DNA from: Streptomyces pacificus
GTDB taxonomy: Bacteria; Actinomycetota; Actinomycetes; Streptomycetales; Streptomycetaceae
Reading direction: 5' to 3'
Assembly (NCBI RefSeq): GCF_011766325.1
Contig: NZ_BLLG01000013.1
Location: 62,001 to 126,000 of the forward strand
DNA: 64,000 nucleotides
In this document: in pieces, positions 51,435 through 60,706 of the stretch
Numbering within the stretch: position 1 is the stretch's first letter
How the letters are laid out: every line of letters starts with the position of its first letter
The notes under the pieces: generated by a model
Seen by the model: only the letters and a program-made list of their open reading frames with translations
Databases searched by the model: none
Told to the model about the DNA's origin: nothing
Translations under genes and position numbers: made by a program

Positions 51435-51752
51435 ATGAACCTGATGTCATGTGCGAAGAGACCGCTGCGCACCGCCCTGGCCGGTGCCGCCGCCGGACTC
51501 GCGACCGTCGCACTGACGACGGCAGCGGGCGCCGCCGCCGTGCCCGCCCCGTATGCCATGCCCGCCTCGTATGCAGCCGCAGCCGCAGCCGCCTCACCGA
51601 CCGAAGCGGCTGCCCGGCACCTCTCCGCGGGCCTCCCCACCCCGCGCCAGGTGAGCGGGACCGCCTGCGGCCGAGTCGACGGTGCGGCCCGCGGCGCCGC
51701 CGCTCCCCAGGAGGCCCTCGCCTTCTGCAAGCGCGTCAACGGATGGGACTAG
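51435..51752 (+). CDS. small exported protein at head of RiPP operon
   Basis: A 105-residue protein after GGGAG. A signal peptide is clear: basic CAKRPLRTALAGA, hydrophobic AAAGLATVALTTA, cleavage around AGAAA. The mature part is Ala-rich (PAPYAMPASYAAAAAAASPT) and ends VSGTACGRVDGA ... ALAFCKRVNGWD with two cysteines. The stop is 14 bases before the SARP gene, so they are probably co-transcribed. It does not look like an azole/dehydro-peptide precursor (no Ser/Thr/Cys-rich core), but its position makes it worth testing. Family unknown. Confidence 0.7.
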   Translation: MNLMSCAKRPLRTALAGAAAGLATVALTTAAGAAAVPAPYAMPASYAAAAAAASPTEAAARHLSAGLPTPRQVSGTACGRVDGAARGAAAPQEALAFCKRVNGWD

Positions 51753-51766
51753 GCGAGCGTGCCCCG

Positions 51767-54187
51767 ATGCGGTTTCAGCTGCTGGGACCGCTGAGCATCA
51801 CCGACGGTGCCGACAGCGTGGTCCTTCCGCCCTCAAAACCGACCGTTCTCCTCGCCTCCCTGCTCCTGCACGCCAACAGTGTCGTCTCCGTCGAGTACCT
51901 CCAGCGCGCCATGTGGGGCGAGGAACAGCCCGCGACCGCCAGAGCGGCACTCCAGACCTGTGTGCTGCGGTTGCGGCGGCTGTTCGTGAAGCACGGAGTG
52001 ACCGGCGCGCCGATCGAGGCCGTACCCGGCGGCTACCGCATCTGCGCGGGGCCCGACTCCCTCGACCTGATCGGGTTCCGGGAACGGCTGCGCCTGGCCG
52101 CGACGTACCCACACGACCCGGAGAGGGAACTGGACACCCTTCAGGACGCGCTGTCGCTGTGGCAGGGGCCGCTGCTGGCGAACGTCCGCTCCGACGTGCT
52201 GCGCCGCGACGAGGTGCCGCGGCTCGCGGAGGAGCGGCTGCACACCGTCGAGAAGGTCTGCGATCTGCAACTCGCCCTGGGGCGCTGCGGTGAGGCACTG
52301 GTCACCCTCTGGGGTGCCACCCGCGCCCATCCGGGCCACGAGCGCTTTCGCGAGCAGTTGATCGAGGCGCTGTACCGGAGCGGACGGCAGACGGAGGCGC
52401 TGGCGGAGTACCGGAGGGTCAAGGCCTACCTCAGGGCCGAGCTGGGCGTGGACCCGTCCTTGGCCCTGCGGGAACTCGAACTGGCCATCCTGCGCGGCGA
52501 CGACCTCGGGCGCGCCGCTCCCGTCGCCCCGCCGGCCCCGCCGCGGCTGCGGCCGCGGCCCGCGGTGGCGTCCGGCCGGGTGGAGGGACGGTCGTCACTC
52601 ACAGCGGGCGCGCCGGGCGGGGCGGGCGCGGCGGCGGCGGTCGAGCCGGTGCCGGACATCCTCGACGGGCAGCCGGTCGAGGGCCCGCCCCCCCAAGCGG
52701 TACCGGGTGCACGACCGCCGTACGCCCCGGCCGACCCGGTACATCACGCGGCCGCGCCGGTGCCGCTCCAGGACCCCGTCACGCCCGAGGGCCCCGCCGC
52801 TGCCCAAGGCGGCGCCGGCCGACCGGAAGCTGCGGGCGGCGCGGTGGGCCCCGCGGGCGGTGCGGGCGCCGCGCCCTCCGCCCGCCCGCCGGCCACGCCC
52901 GGGGGTACGCCGCCCCTGCCCGGGGCCACAACGCCGGGCACGGGACCGCCGGACGGTACACGCCCGCCGGCGGTCCCGGAAGGTGCCGGGGCGGCGCTTC
53001 CTCTCCCGGCCGCGTCCCCGGCCGCGTCCCCCGCCGGTGGACCCGCGGTGCACGAGAGCGGTGCCGGGCTCGTCGTCCCCGTCCCTCCGGTACCGGCGTT
53101 CACCGGCCGGGCCGCCCAGGCCGCCGCCCTGACCGGGCGCCTCACCGTCCGGGACGGGCACGGCGCGGCGACCGTTGTGGTCTCCGGGGCGCCCGGGACG
53201 GGCAAGACCGCCCTCGCCCGCCAGGCCGCCCACGCCGCGGCGGACGCATTCCCCGGGGGGAGGTTCCTCGTCCGGATGGTCCACCCCGACGCGCGGCCCC
53301 TCACCGCGGGCGAGGTCACGGCGGCCGTGGCGGCGGCGCTGGGAGAGCCGTACGCCCGCGGCCCCGTCCTGCTGGTCCTCGACGACGTGCTCGACGCCGA
53401 CCAGGTCCTGCCCCTGCTGCACACCCGCCCCGACGTTACGGCCCTCGTCACCAGCAGGAGGGGGCTCGCCGGACTGATCGCCGCGCACGGCGGCTGGGTC
53501 CAGCGCCTCGGCCCGCTCTCCGAGCACGAGTCGTACGACCTGCTGCGCACGGCACTCGGCGCCGAACGGGTCGGCGCCGAACCGGACGCCGCCCGGGCGC
53601 TGGCCGAACTCTGCCGCCACCATCCGCTCGCGCTGCGGATCGTGTCGGCACGACTGCTCACCCGTCCGTCGCTGCGGCTCGCCGACTGCGCCGGGTGGCT
53701 GGCCGGCGACCCGCTGGCCCGGCTCTCCCTGCCCGGCTCGCCGCACATGTCCCTCCGCCGGGTGCTGGACGAGGCGCTCGGCCGGCTCGACGGACCAGCG
53801 GCGCGCGCTTTCCTGCGCATCGCCGCGGGGGCATCGGGCGTACTCCACGCCACCGACGGTGCCGCCCTGCTCGGTCTGCCCCCGCCGGAGACCGAGGACC
53901 TCCTCGAACGGCTGGCGGACGCCGGGCTCCTCGAAGAAGGCCCGCCGGGACCGTACCGGGTGCACGACTTCCTGCGCCTCTACGCGCGGGGCTGCGCCTC
54001 TCCGCCCGCCTGCTGCGCCGAACCACCTCCCGACTCCTCGGCCGAGTCCCCGCCCGGCTCCCCAGCGCCCTCTCGGCCCGAATCCCCGGCCGGATCGCTC
54101 CCCGAACCACCCCCTGACTCCTCGGCCGAGTCCCCGCCCGACCCGCCGGCCGTCCTCCCGCCCGACCGTCCCGAACAGAAGGTGTGA
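51767..54187 (+). CDS. AfsR/SARP-family activator with NB-ARC domain
   Basis: An 806-residue pathway-specific regulator. Residues 1-95 form an OmpR-like winged helix (MRFQLLGPLSITDGADSVVL, VVSVEYLQRAMWGEE). Residues 100-245 form the BTAD helical domain (LVTLWGATRAHPGHERFREQ, AYLRAELGVDPSLALREL). A 200-residue Pro/Ala-rich linker follows. Then comes an NTPase domain with Walker A VVVSGAPGTGKTALARQAAH near 475, Walker B VLLVLDDVLDADQVL and LCRHHPLALRIVSARL. The tail repeats PPDSSAESPP. SARPs activate antibiotic clusters; the tight overlap with the next gene (GTGA) supports control of this RiPP operon. Confidence 0.92.
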   Translation: MRFQLLGPLSITDGADSVVLPPSKPTVLLASLLLHANSVVSVEYLQRAMWGEEQPATARAALQTCVLRLRRLFVKHGVTGAPIEAVPGGYRICAGPDSLDLIGFRERLRLAATYPHDPERELDTLQDALSLWQGPLLANVRSDVLRRDEVPRLAEERLHTVEKVCDLQLALGRCGEALVTLWGATRAHPGHERFREQLIEALYRSGRQTEALAEYRRVKAYLRAELGVDPSLALRELELAILRGDDLGRAAPVAPPAPPRLRPRPAVASGRVEGRSSLTAGAPGGAGAAAAVEPVPDILDGQPVEGPPPQAVPGARPPYAPADPVHHAAAPVPLQDPVTPEGPAAAQGGAGRPEAAGGAVGPAGGAGAAPSARPPATPGGTPPLPGATTPGTGPPDGTRPPAVPEGAGAALPLPAASPAASPAGGPAVHESGAGLVVPVPPVPAFTGRAAQAAALTGRLTVRDGHGAATVVVSGAPGTGKTALARQAAHAAADAFPGGRFLVRMVHPDARPLTAGEVTAAVAAALGEPYARGPVLLVLDDVLDADQVLPLLHTRPDVTALVTSRRGLAGLIAAHGGWVQRLGPLSEHESYDLLRTALGAERVGAEPDAARALAELCRHHPLALRIVSARLLTRPSLRLADCAGWLAGDPLARLSLPGSPHMSLRRVLDEALGRLDGPAARAFLRIAAGASGVLHATDGAALLGLPPPETEDLLERLADAGLLEEGPPGPYRVHDFLRLYARGCASPPACCAEPPPDSSAESPPGSPAPSRPESPAGSLPEPPPDSSAESPPDPPAVLPPDRPEQKV

Positions 54188-56667
54188 CCGCCATGCCCAC
54201 CGACGTCATCGAAGCAGACGACGCCAGAGAAGCCGGTTCCACGACCCCGGGCGGGGACCCGGCGGCGAGCGCGCAATCCCCTGACGGAGCCGCGGCCCCC
54301 GCGGCCGCGGGCACGCCGGGGGAGCCCGGCACGGGCCCGACGCCGTTCGACTCCCTCGCCGCGACCCGCCCCCGCATCCGCCGCGACGTGCTGTACACCG
54401 AGACCCCGGGCGGCGTGCTCTTCCACAACGCCGACGGAGGCTTCCATCTGACGGGCCGCACCGCATACCGCTTCGCCTCACTGATGGTGCCCCACCTCAC
54501 CGGCCACCACAGCCTCGCCGAACTCTGCACCGGCTTCGGCGCCCCGCAGCGCCGGATGGCGGCCGAACTGATCCGGACCCTCTACGAGCGCGACTTCGCC
54601 CGGGACGTGCCCGCGGACGAGGACGACCCGGCGAGCGGCCCGGGCGAGGCCCCCGCCCGCCGCTACGCCTCCCAGATCGCCTATGTCGACCACTACACCG
54701 ACCGCGCGCCCGCGCGCTTCCGCCGGTTCCGGGACACGCCCGTCGCGGTGCTCGGCGACGACGACGTGGCCCGTTGGTGCGCCCTGAGCCTGGTCCGCAA
54801 CGGCTGCGCCGGGATCGCCCTGGGCGCCGACTTCCCCGAGGTGGCGGAGGAGGCGGCAGTGGCCACCGACGACGGCTGCCCCGTACGGATCGACCGGCTC
54901 CCCGCCGAGCCCGACTGGCCGGAACTCAGCGGTTGCGACATGGTCGTGGTGACCGGGGCCGGTGCCGCGCGGCGCATACACCGGCTGCTGGCCGAGGGCG
55001 TCCCCGAGGGCAAGACCCTGATACCCGTGTGGACCCTCGGCGAACTGGCCGTCACCGGCCCGCTCGCCACCGCCGGGTCCGCCGGCTGCTGGTCCTGCGC
55101 ACTGCTGAGACTGGGAGCCAACCACGACGCCGGCGCGGCCGCCGCGCTGTGGAGCGAGGTGGCGGGCGCCGCGGCCGAACCCGGCAGGCCCGCCGGAGCG
55201 GGACCGCTCGGCGGACCGGTCGCCGCCATGACGGGCAATCTGCTCGCCTACGAGATCTTCCGCATCGCCACCGGAGCGCTGCCGGCCGAGACGGACCGCC
55301 AGGTGCTGCTGCAGAACCTCCAGTCCCTCGACGTCGTCGCCGAGCCGCTGCTGCCCCACCCGCGCTGCGCCCTGTGCGGCCCTTCCAAGGCACGGGCCGG
55401 TGCAGGGACCGCACCTGCCGGTGCCGACGTGCGAGCTGCCGGTACCGATGCGGCCGCTGCTGTCCGCGCCGGTGCGGAGAGCCCGCCGGAAGGGCCTGCC
55501 GGCAGCGGTACGCAGGCGGCGCCCGCCGCGCCAGGACCGCTCGCCGCCCCCGCCACCGCCGGTGTGGAGACCGCGCGCGACGCCGAGGACACCGTCGACG
55601 CGCTCAACCGCACCAGCGCCGCCCTCGTGGGCGCCTTCGCCGGGGTGTTCGTCCGCTTCGACGACGAGAGCCTCACCCAGACCCCGCTCAAGGCCAGTCG
55701 GCTCGAACTGGCACTCGCGCCGGGCACGCGCCGCACGATCGCGGCCTTCGACGTGCACCACCTCGCCGGCGCCCGGACGCGGGCGCTGCACCGGGCGTCC
55801 GAGGCATACGTCGAACACGTCGTCCCGGTAAGGGTCCTGGCCGGCGCGGGCACCGACCTGCCCGCCGTGGCGCCGGCCGTGCTCACCACCGGAGCAGGGA
55901 CCGCGACGGCCGCCGAGGTCGCCGCCTGGGTCCCCGCCAGGTCGCTGCTGACCGGGGAGCACCTGCGGGTACCGGCCGCCGCCGTTCGGCCGTTCGGCCC
56001 GTACAACCGCGAGCGGATCGTCCTCGCCACCTCCGCCGGTGCGGGCTCCGGCGGCAGCGACGCCGAGGCCGCAGGAAGCGGTCTGCTGTCGGCCCTCGCC
56101 CATGACGCCCTGCTGCGCGCCCTGCGCGGAGCGGCGCGAACCGCGCCGGTCACGCCCGGCGACGACCCCGAACTCGTCTTCCTCCTCAAGTCCGCGGTCA
56201 ACCTGGGCATCGAGGCCGAGCTGCTCGACCTCGGCGAGGACGGCCGTACCGGCGCCTTCGCGGTGCTCGCCCGGGAGGCCGGCGGGCCGGACGCACGCTG
56301 GGCCGCCGCCGCCGCTCTCTCCCGGGGACAGGCGTGCTGCGCGGCCCTGCGGGACCTGCTGGGCGTGGTCCAGCTGACCGCGGACGCCGCCGGGGCCGCC
56401 GCCGGCGGCGAACACGGTGCGGTCGCGGACACCGGCGATGTGCTCCTGATGGATCTGGCGGCGGGTACCGTCACCGCCACAGACGGTCCCGTGCCGGCAG
56501 ACGCGCCCGGCACGACGTTCGACGCCGTCCTCGGCCGGCTGCGCGAGAACGGCCGGGAAGCGCTGTACGTGCGCACCACCCCGGCGGATCTGCTCTCCGG
56601 GGGAATCGCCACCGCCCGTGTGCTGCTCACCCGGGACGGCAGGGGGAGCGGCGCCGATGCCCGCTGA
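54184..56667 (+). CDS. TOMM leader-peptide-binding E1-like cyclodehydratase partner
   Basis: An 827-residue protein (GTG 54184; ATG 54193 is possible). After a low-complexity leader, residues 60-150 look like a RiPP recognition element (RIRRDVLYTETPGGVLFHNA, HSLAELCTGFGAPQRRMAAE). A degenerate ThiF/E1-like Rossmann part follows (VAVLGDDDVARWCALSLVRN). Two CxxC pairs (GCWSCALLRLG and RCALCGPSK) form a likely Zn site. The carboxy third (from VDALNRTSAALVGAFAGVFV) resembles TOMM maturation proteins that present the leader to YcaO. It overlaps yCaO's start by 11 bases. Such partners are found in thiopeptide and goadsporin-like pathways. Confidence 0.82.
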   Translation: MTAMPTDVIEADDAREAGSTTPGGDPAASAQSPDGAAAPAAAGTPGEPGTGPTPFDSLAATRPRIRRDVLYTETPGGVLFHNADGGFHLTGRTAYRFASLMVPHLTGHHSLAELCTGFGAPQRRMAAELIRTLYERDFARDVPADEDDPASGPGEAPARRYASQIAYVDHYTDRAPARFRRFRDTPVAVLGDDDVARWCALSLVRNGCAGIALGADFPEVAEEAAVATDDGCPVRIDRLPAEPDWPELSGCDMVVVTGAGAARRIHRLLAEGVPEGKTLIPVWTLGELAVTGPLATAGSAGCWSCALLRLGANHDAGAAAALWSEVAGAAAEPGRPAGAGPLGGPVAAMTGNLLAYEIFRIATGALPAETDRQVLLQNLQSLDVVAEPLLPHPRCALCGPSKARAGAGTAPAGADVRAAGTDAAAAVRAGAESPPEGPAGSGTQAAPAAPGPLAAPATAGVETARDAEDTVDALNRTSAALVGAFAGVFVRFDDESLTQTPLKASRLELALAPGTRRTIAAFDVHHLAGARTRALHRASEAYVEHVVPVRVLAGAGTDLPAVAPAVLTTGAGTATAAEVAAWVPARSLLTGEHLRVPAAAVRPFGPYNRERIVLATSAGAGSGGSDAEAAGSGLLSALAHDALLRALRGAARTAPVTPGDDPELVFLLKSAVNLGIEAELLDLGEDGRTGAFAVLAREAGGPDARWAAAAALSRGQACCAALRDLLGVVQLTADAAGAAAGGEHGAVADTGDVLLMDLAAGTVTATDGPVPADAPGTTFDAVLGRLRENGREALYVRTTPADLLSGGIATARVLLTRDGRGSGADAR

Positions 56668-59044
56668 CACGAACACGCGCCGAACCGGCAGCCGGACGAC
56701 CGCTGCTTCTGCTGCCGCCTCAGGACCGGCCTCCGCTTCCGCTTTGAACGCCGACGCCGGCGCCGAGGCCAACGCCAATGGCCATGGCAATGGCAACACC
56801 AAGAGCAACGCCGGCGGCACGGCCCGGGACCGGTCCTGCGAGGAACTGGCCCGCCTCCTGCGCCCCGCGCTCCACCGGCACGGCGTTCGCTCCCGGCCCG
56901 ACATCGCGGCCCTCGGTGTACGCGACGCTTTCGCTTCGCCCCCGGCGTACGCGGCCGGACGGCACGCGCCGCGCCCGGCTTCCGGACCGGACGAGCGTCG
57001 TCCGGCGCCCGGTTCGGCGGACGCCGGCGGCTGTGCGCCCGGTTCGGTGGACCCCGCTGTCCCGGTGGCGGGGCCGGACGGTCCCGGTCCGGCGGAGGGG
57101 CCGGACGGTGGACGCGTGGGCGGGGCCGGACGGTCCCGGTCCGGCGCGTCCGCCGCCGGATCGGGATACCCCGGCGCAGCCCCTGCCGGGGGAGTGGACC
57201 CCGGTGCCTCCGCCGCCGGGGCGGACGGCCCCGACGGCTCCGCGGCCGAACCCTCCGCCGAACTCCCGGTGCCCGTCCGGCTCTACGGCCACCACGCCGT
57301 CGTCGGGCCCCTCGCCCCCGGCGGCGGCGACGCCCCGCCCCGCCCCTGCGCGCACTGCCTGGAGCGGCGCTGGCAGGCCGTGCGGTCGGTGGCGCTGCGG
57401 GAGGCACTGGAACTGGGTTCCGGAACGCGGTCCGCCGGCCGGTTGCCCTACCTCACCCCGTTCACCGCGGACGCGCTCGCCGCGCTGATCGCCGGCCTCG
57501 TCGCCGGTGCCGGCCCCCGCACCGGGATGTTCCCTCCCGTTCACCTGGTGGACCTGCGATCCCTGACGGTCCGTCATTACCCGCTGGTGCCCGACCCGGA
57601 GTGCCCGGACTGCGCCGTACCCGAGAAGGACACCCCCCAGGCGGCCGCGCTCACCCTCCGTCCCGCGCCCAAGGTCCGGCCGGGCAGCTTCCGGGTGCGC
57701 GACATCGGCGACTACGGTCTGGCCGTCGAGCCGTTCGCCAACCCGCTGTGCGGCGCGCTCGGGCCGTCCGTCGTCCACGATGTGTCCTCCACGTCCACGT
57801 CCGCCGCCATCGGCTGCTTCTCCATGCGGTCCGGCGACTACCTCCGCGAGACCTTCTGGGGCGGTCACGCCGACAGCTTCGGGCACAGCGTGCGCATCGG
57901 CGTACTGGAAGGGCTGGAGCGCTATGCGGGGATGCGCCCGCGTGCCAAGCGCGCCCGGGTGACCGACTCGCTCGGCGCGCTGCGGGCGCGCGGAGTGCAC
58001 ACCGTCGACCCGCGTGTGTGCGGGCTCTACTCGGACGACTTCCACCGGGCCAACCCCAGGGTCAGGCCCTTCACCCCCGACCGCGAGATCCCCTGGGTGT
58101 GGGGCTGGTCGCTGCGCGACGAGCGCCCCGTCCTGGTGCCCGAGGTGCTTACGTACTATCACGCCCCGGGCCTGGAGAACCGGTTCGTGCAGGAGAGTTC
58201 CAACGGCTGCGCCTCGGGCGGCTGCCTGGAGGAGGCCGTCTACTTCGGACTGATGGAGGTCGTCGAGCGGGACGCGTTCCTCCTCGCCTGGTACGGACGG
58301 GCCCGCCTTCCCGAACTCGACCCCCGCACCAGCACCCGCCCCGCCACCCGCCACATGGTGGAACGGCTGGAGATGTACGGCTACGAGGCCCGGTTCTTCG
58401 ACACCCGCATCTCCTTCCCCGTCCCGGTCGTGACCGGCGTCGCCGTACGGCACGACGGCGGTCCCGGCCGGATGTGCTTCGGCGCGGGCGCCGGTCTCGA
58501 CCCGGAGGCCGCGCTCGCCGGAGCGCTGTGCGAGATCGCGACCGACGCCGTCAACCTCCGGAGCCGCACCGAGCGCGACGAGCCCCGGCTGCGCGCCATG
58601 ACCGAGGACTTCCACCAGGTCACCGCCCTCCACGACCACCCGCTCGCCTACGGCATCCCGGAGATGGGCCGCCACGCCCATTTCCTCCTCGGCGAGCCCG
58701 GCGCACCGCGGCCGCCCCTCGTCCCCATGGGCGAGCGGTACGGCGACGGCACGGTGCCCCCCGTCTCCGGCGACCTGCGCGACGACCTCGTCCGCTGCGT
58801 CGACGCCGTCACCGGCGCCGGCTTCGACGTGGTCGTCGTGGACCAGACGCTCCCCGAACAGCGCGGGCTGGGACTGCGCACCGTCAGCGTGCTCGTACCC
58901 GGTCTGCTCCCCATCGACTTCGGCTGGAGCAGGCAGCGCGCCCTCGGCATGCCCAGGCTGCGCACCGCCCTGCGGGAGGCCGGTCTGCGCGAGCGCGACC
59001 TGACCCCCGCCGACCTCAACCCCGCGCCGCACCCCTTCCCCTGA
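56657..59044 (+). CDS. YcaO cyclodehydratase with zinc-binding amino-terminal region
   Basis: A 795-residue enzyme that uses ATP to cyclise Cys/Ser/Thr into azolines. A simple-sequence leader (residues 1-200, Gly/Ala/Pro-rich) precedes a region with CAHCLERRW and CPDCAVPEKD, probably one Zn site. The YcaO domain from about residue 370 has GHSVRIGVLEGLERYAGMRP, QESSNGCASGGCLEEAVYFG, EVVERDAFLLAWYGRARL and AGALCEIATDAVNLRSR, which supply ATP/Mg residues. The last residues are NPAPHPFP, a PxPxP tail as in azoline-forming YcaO enzymes. ATG 56657 overlaps the E1-like gene by 11 bases. Confidence 0.92.
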   Translation: MPADTNTRRTGSRTTAASAAASGPASASALNADAGAEANANGHGNGNTKSNAGGTARDRSCEELARLLRPALHRHGVRSRPDIAALGVRDAFASPPAYAAGRHAPRPASGPDERRPAPGSADAGGCAPGSVDPAVPVAGPDGPGPAEGPDGGRVGGAGRSRSGASAAGSGYPGAAPAGGVDPGASAAGADGPDGSAAEPSAELPVPVRLYGHHAVVGPLAPGGGDAPPRPCAHCLERRWQAVRSVALREALELGSGTRSAGRLPYLTPFTADALAALIAGLVAGAGPRTGMFPPVHLVDLRSLTVRHYPLVPDPECPDCAVPEKDTPQAAALTLRPAPKVRPGSFRVRDIGDYGLAVEPFANPLCGALGPSVVHDVSSTSTSAAIGCFSMRSGDYLRETFWGGHADSFGHSVRIGVLEGLERYAGMRPRAKRARVTDSLGALRARGVHTVDPRVCGLYSDDFHRANPRVRPFTPDREIPWVWGWSLRDERPVLVPEVLTYYHAPGLENRFVQESSNGCASGGCLEEAVYFGLMEVVERDAFLLAWYGRARLPELDPRTSTRPATRHMVERLEMYGYEARFFDTRISFPVPVVTGVAVRHDGGPGRMCFGAGAGLDPEAALAGALCEIATDAVNLRSRTERDEPRLRAMTEDFHQVTALHDHPLAYGIPEMGRHAHFLLGEPGAPRPPLVPMGERYGDGTVPPVSGDLRDDLVRCVDAVTGAGFDVVVVDQTLPEQRGLGLRTVSVLVPGLLPIDFGWSRQRALGMPRLRTALREAGLRERDLTPADLNPAPHPFP

Positions 59045-59104
59045 CCGCGCCCGTCCCCTCCCTGACCGGGCCCGGCCCGGCACCCCACGGAAAAGGAGCA
59101 CCCC

Positions 59105-60703
59105 ATGGGGTACGCCCATGACTACGCCGCCGCCATCGTGCGGCGGGGCAGGGTCCCGATGCCGCCGGCCGACTTCGTCCCGAACTGGGCCGACGGCCCG
59201 CGGAAGACCAAGTTCTACCCGGGCGCCGACACCGTGCCGCTGCCCGGCCACACCGTGCCACCCGAGGCGACGACCGGCCGCGGACTGGCCCCGGACCACG
59301 AAGGCCCGGAGCGGCCCTTCGACCTGCCCGCCCTGTCCGGCATGCTCCGGGACTCCTACGGTCTGACCGGGCGCCGGCTCGGCGTCCAGGCCAACACCGA
59401 CCTCGGCGCTCTGCCGTTCCATCCGCTCGCCAACTGGTCCCGCGGCACCGCGTCCGGCGGCGGCCTCTACCCGGTCAGCATCTACTGGGTGTCCGGGCCC
59501 AGCGGCCCCCTGCCGCCCGGAGTGCACTACTACGCGACCCGCCACCACGCCATGCAGCGCCTGCTGGCCGGCGACGTCTCCGGAGAGGTGCGCGAGGCCC
59601 TCGGCGACCCGGCCTCCGCCGGTGAACGGGCCGCGTGCACCGACCAGTTCCTCGTGCTCGGGGTCAAGTACTGGCAGAACGCCTTCAAGTACAACTCCTT
59701 CTCCTTCCACGCCGTCACCATGGACGTGGGCACCGTGGTGCAGACCTGGCGGATCTGGGCCAGGTCGCAGGGCCTGTGCGTCGAGCCGCTGATGTGGTTC
59801 GACGAGCGCAGGCTCGCCCGGCTGCTGGGGGTCCGCACCGAGGACGAGGGCGTGTTCGCCGTCGTGCCGCTGCGCTGGCGGGGGGCACGGGCCAGGCCTG
59901 CGCCGCCGGCGGACACCGCGACCGTCCGCCGCCGCGACACCGAACGCTCGCGCACCGTCGTCGCCTTCGACGCGGTGCGCGGGATGCAGGCGGCCACGGA
60001 GGAGCACGCCGCCCGGCGACCCCCCGCGGGCGCGCTCGCCCCGGCCGCGGCCCCCGTACCCGACCCCGGGCTGCCGGCGGTCCCCCTGCCCGCACCGGTG
60101 CCGATGGACACCGATGTGCGCACCGCGCTGCGCGACCGCCGCAGCAGCTTCGGCCGGTTCGACGCCCGGCGGCCCCTGAGCGCAGAGCACCTGGCGTCCT
60201 GCCTGGCGGCCGCGGCCGCCGGCGCGTCCCTCGGCGGCGACACCGGTACGACCACCACCCGGATCGCCGGACTGTACGCCTTCGTCGGCCACACCGAGGG
60301 CATCGCCCCCGGCGCCTACGCCTACGACCCGGCGGCGCACACCCTGCGGCTGGTGAAGGCGGGAGCACCTGGCACCTTCCTGCAGAAGAACTACTTCCTG
60401 GCCAACTACAACCTGGAGCAGACCGGCGCGGTCCTCGTGCCGACGGTGCGCACCGGCGCGGTGCTCGACACCGTCGGCGACCGCGGCTACCGGATCGCCA
60501 ACGCCGTGGTCGGCGCGATCTCGCAGAGCGTCTACACCGCCGCCTCCGCCCTCGGTGTCGGCTGCGGCGTCGCCCTCGGCTTCGACAACGTCTCCTACAC
60601 CGAGGAACTCGGCCTCGAACGCACCGGAGAGGCACCGCTGCTGATCATGATGCTCGGCGGCGAACGGCCCGCGCCCGCCGACTTCCGCCACGAGATCGCC
60701 TGA
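59105..60703 (+). CDS. SagB-type azoline dehydrogenase, duplicated nitroreductase fold
   Basis: A 532-residue FMN enzyme (ATG 59105 after AAAGGAGC) that oxidises azolines to azoles. The first half has LGALPFHPLANWSRGTASGG, GLYPVSIYWVSGPSGPLPPG, VHYYATRHHAMQRLLAG and QNAFKYNSFSFHAVTMDVGT; the second half repeats a nitroreductase unit (TALRDRRSSFGRFDARRPLS, GAYAYDPAAHTLRLVKAGAP, NAVVGAISQSVYTAASALGV). Length is about twice a minimal SagB. It sits between the cyclodehydratase and dehydratase genes, as expected for a peptide carrying aromatic azoles. Confidence 0.9.
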   Translation: MGYAHDYAAAIVRRGRVPMPPADFVPNWADGPRKTKFYPGADTVPLPGHTVPPEATTGRGLAPDHEGPERPFDLPALSGMLRDSYGLTGRRLGVQANTDLGALPFHPLANWSRGTASGGGLYPVSIYWVSGPSGPLPPGVHYYATRHHAMQRLLAGDVSGEVREALGDPASAGERAACTDQFLVLGVKYWQNAFKYNSFSFHAVTMDVGTVVQTWRIWARSQGLCVEPLMWFDERRLARLLGVRTEDEGVFAVVPLRWRGARARPAPPADTATVRRRDTERSRTVVAFDAVRGMQAATEEHAARRPPAGALAPAAAPVPDPGLPAVPLPAPVPMDTDVRTALRDRRSSFGRFDARRPLSAEHLASCLAAAAAGASLGGDTGTTTTRIAGLYAFVGHTEGIAPGAYAYDPAAHTLRLVKAGAPGTFLQKNYFLANYNLEQTGAVLVPTVRTGAVLDTVGDRGYRIANAVVGAISQSVYTAASALGVGCGVALGFDNVSYTEELGLERTGEAPLLIMMLGGERPAPADFRHEIA

Positions 60704-60706
60704 CCC

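Noticed and set aside
51325..51597. Minus-strand Arg-rich small frame as RiPP precursor
   Set aside because: It lacks a leader/core pattern, lies antisense to the exported-protein gene and has no ribosome site.
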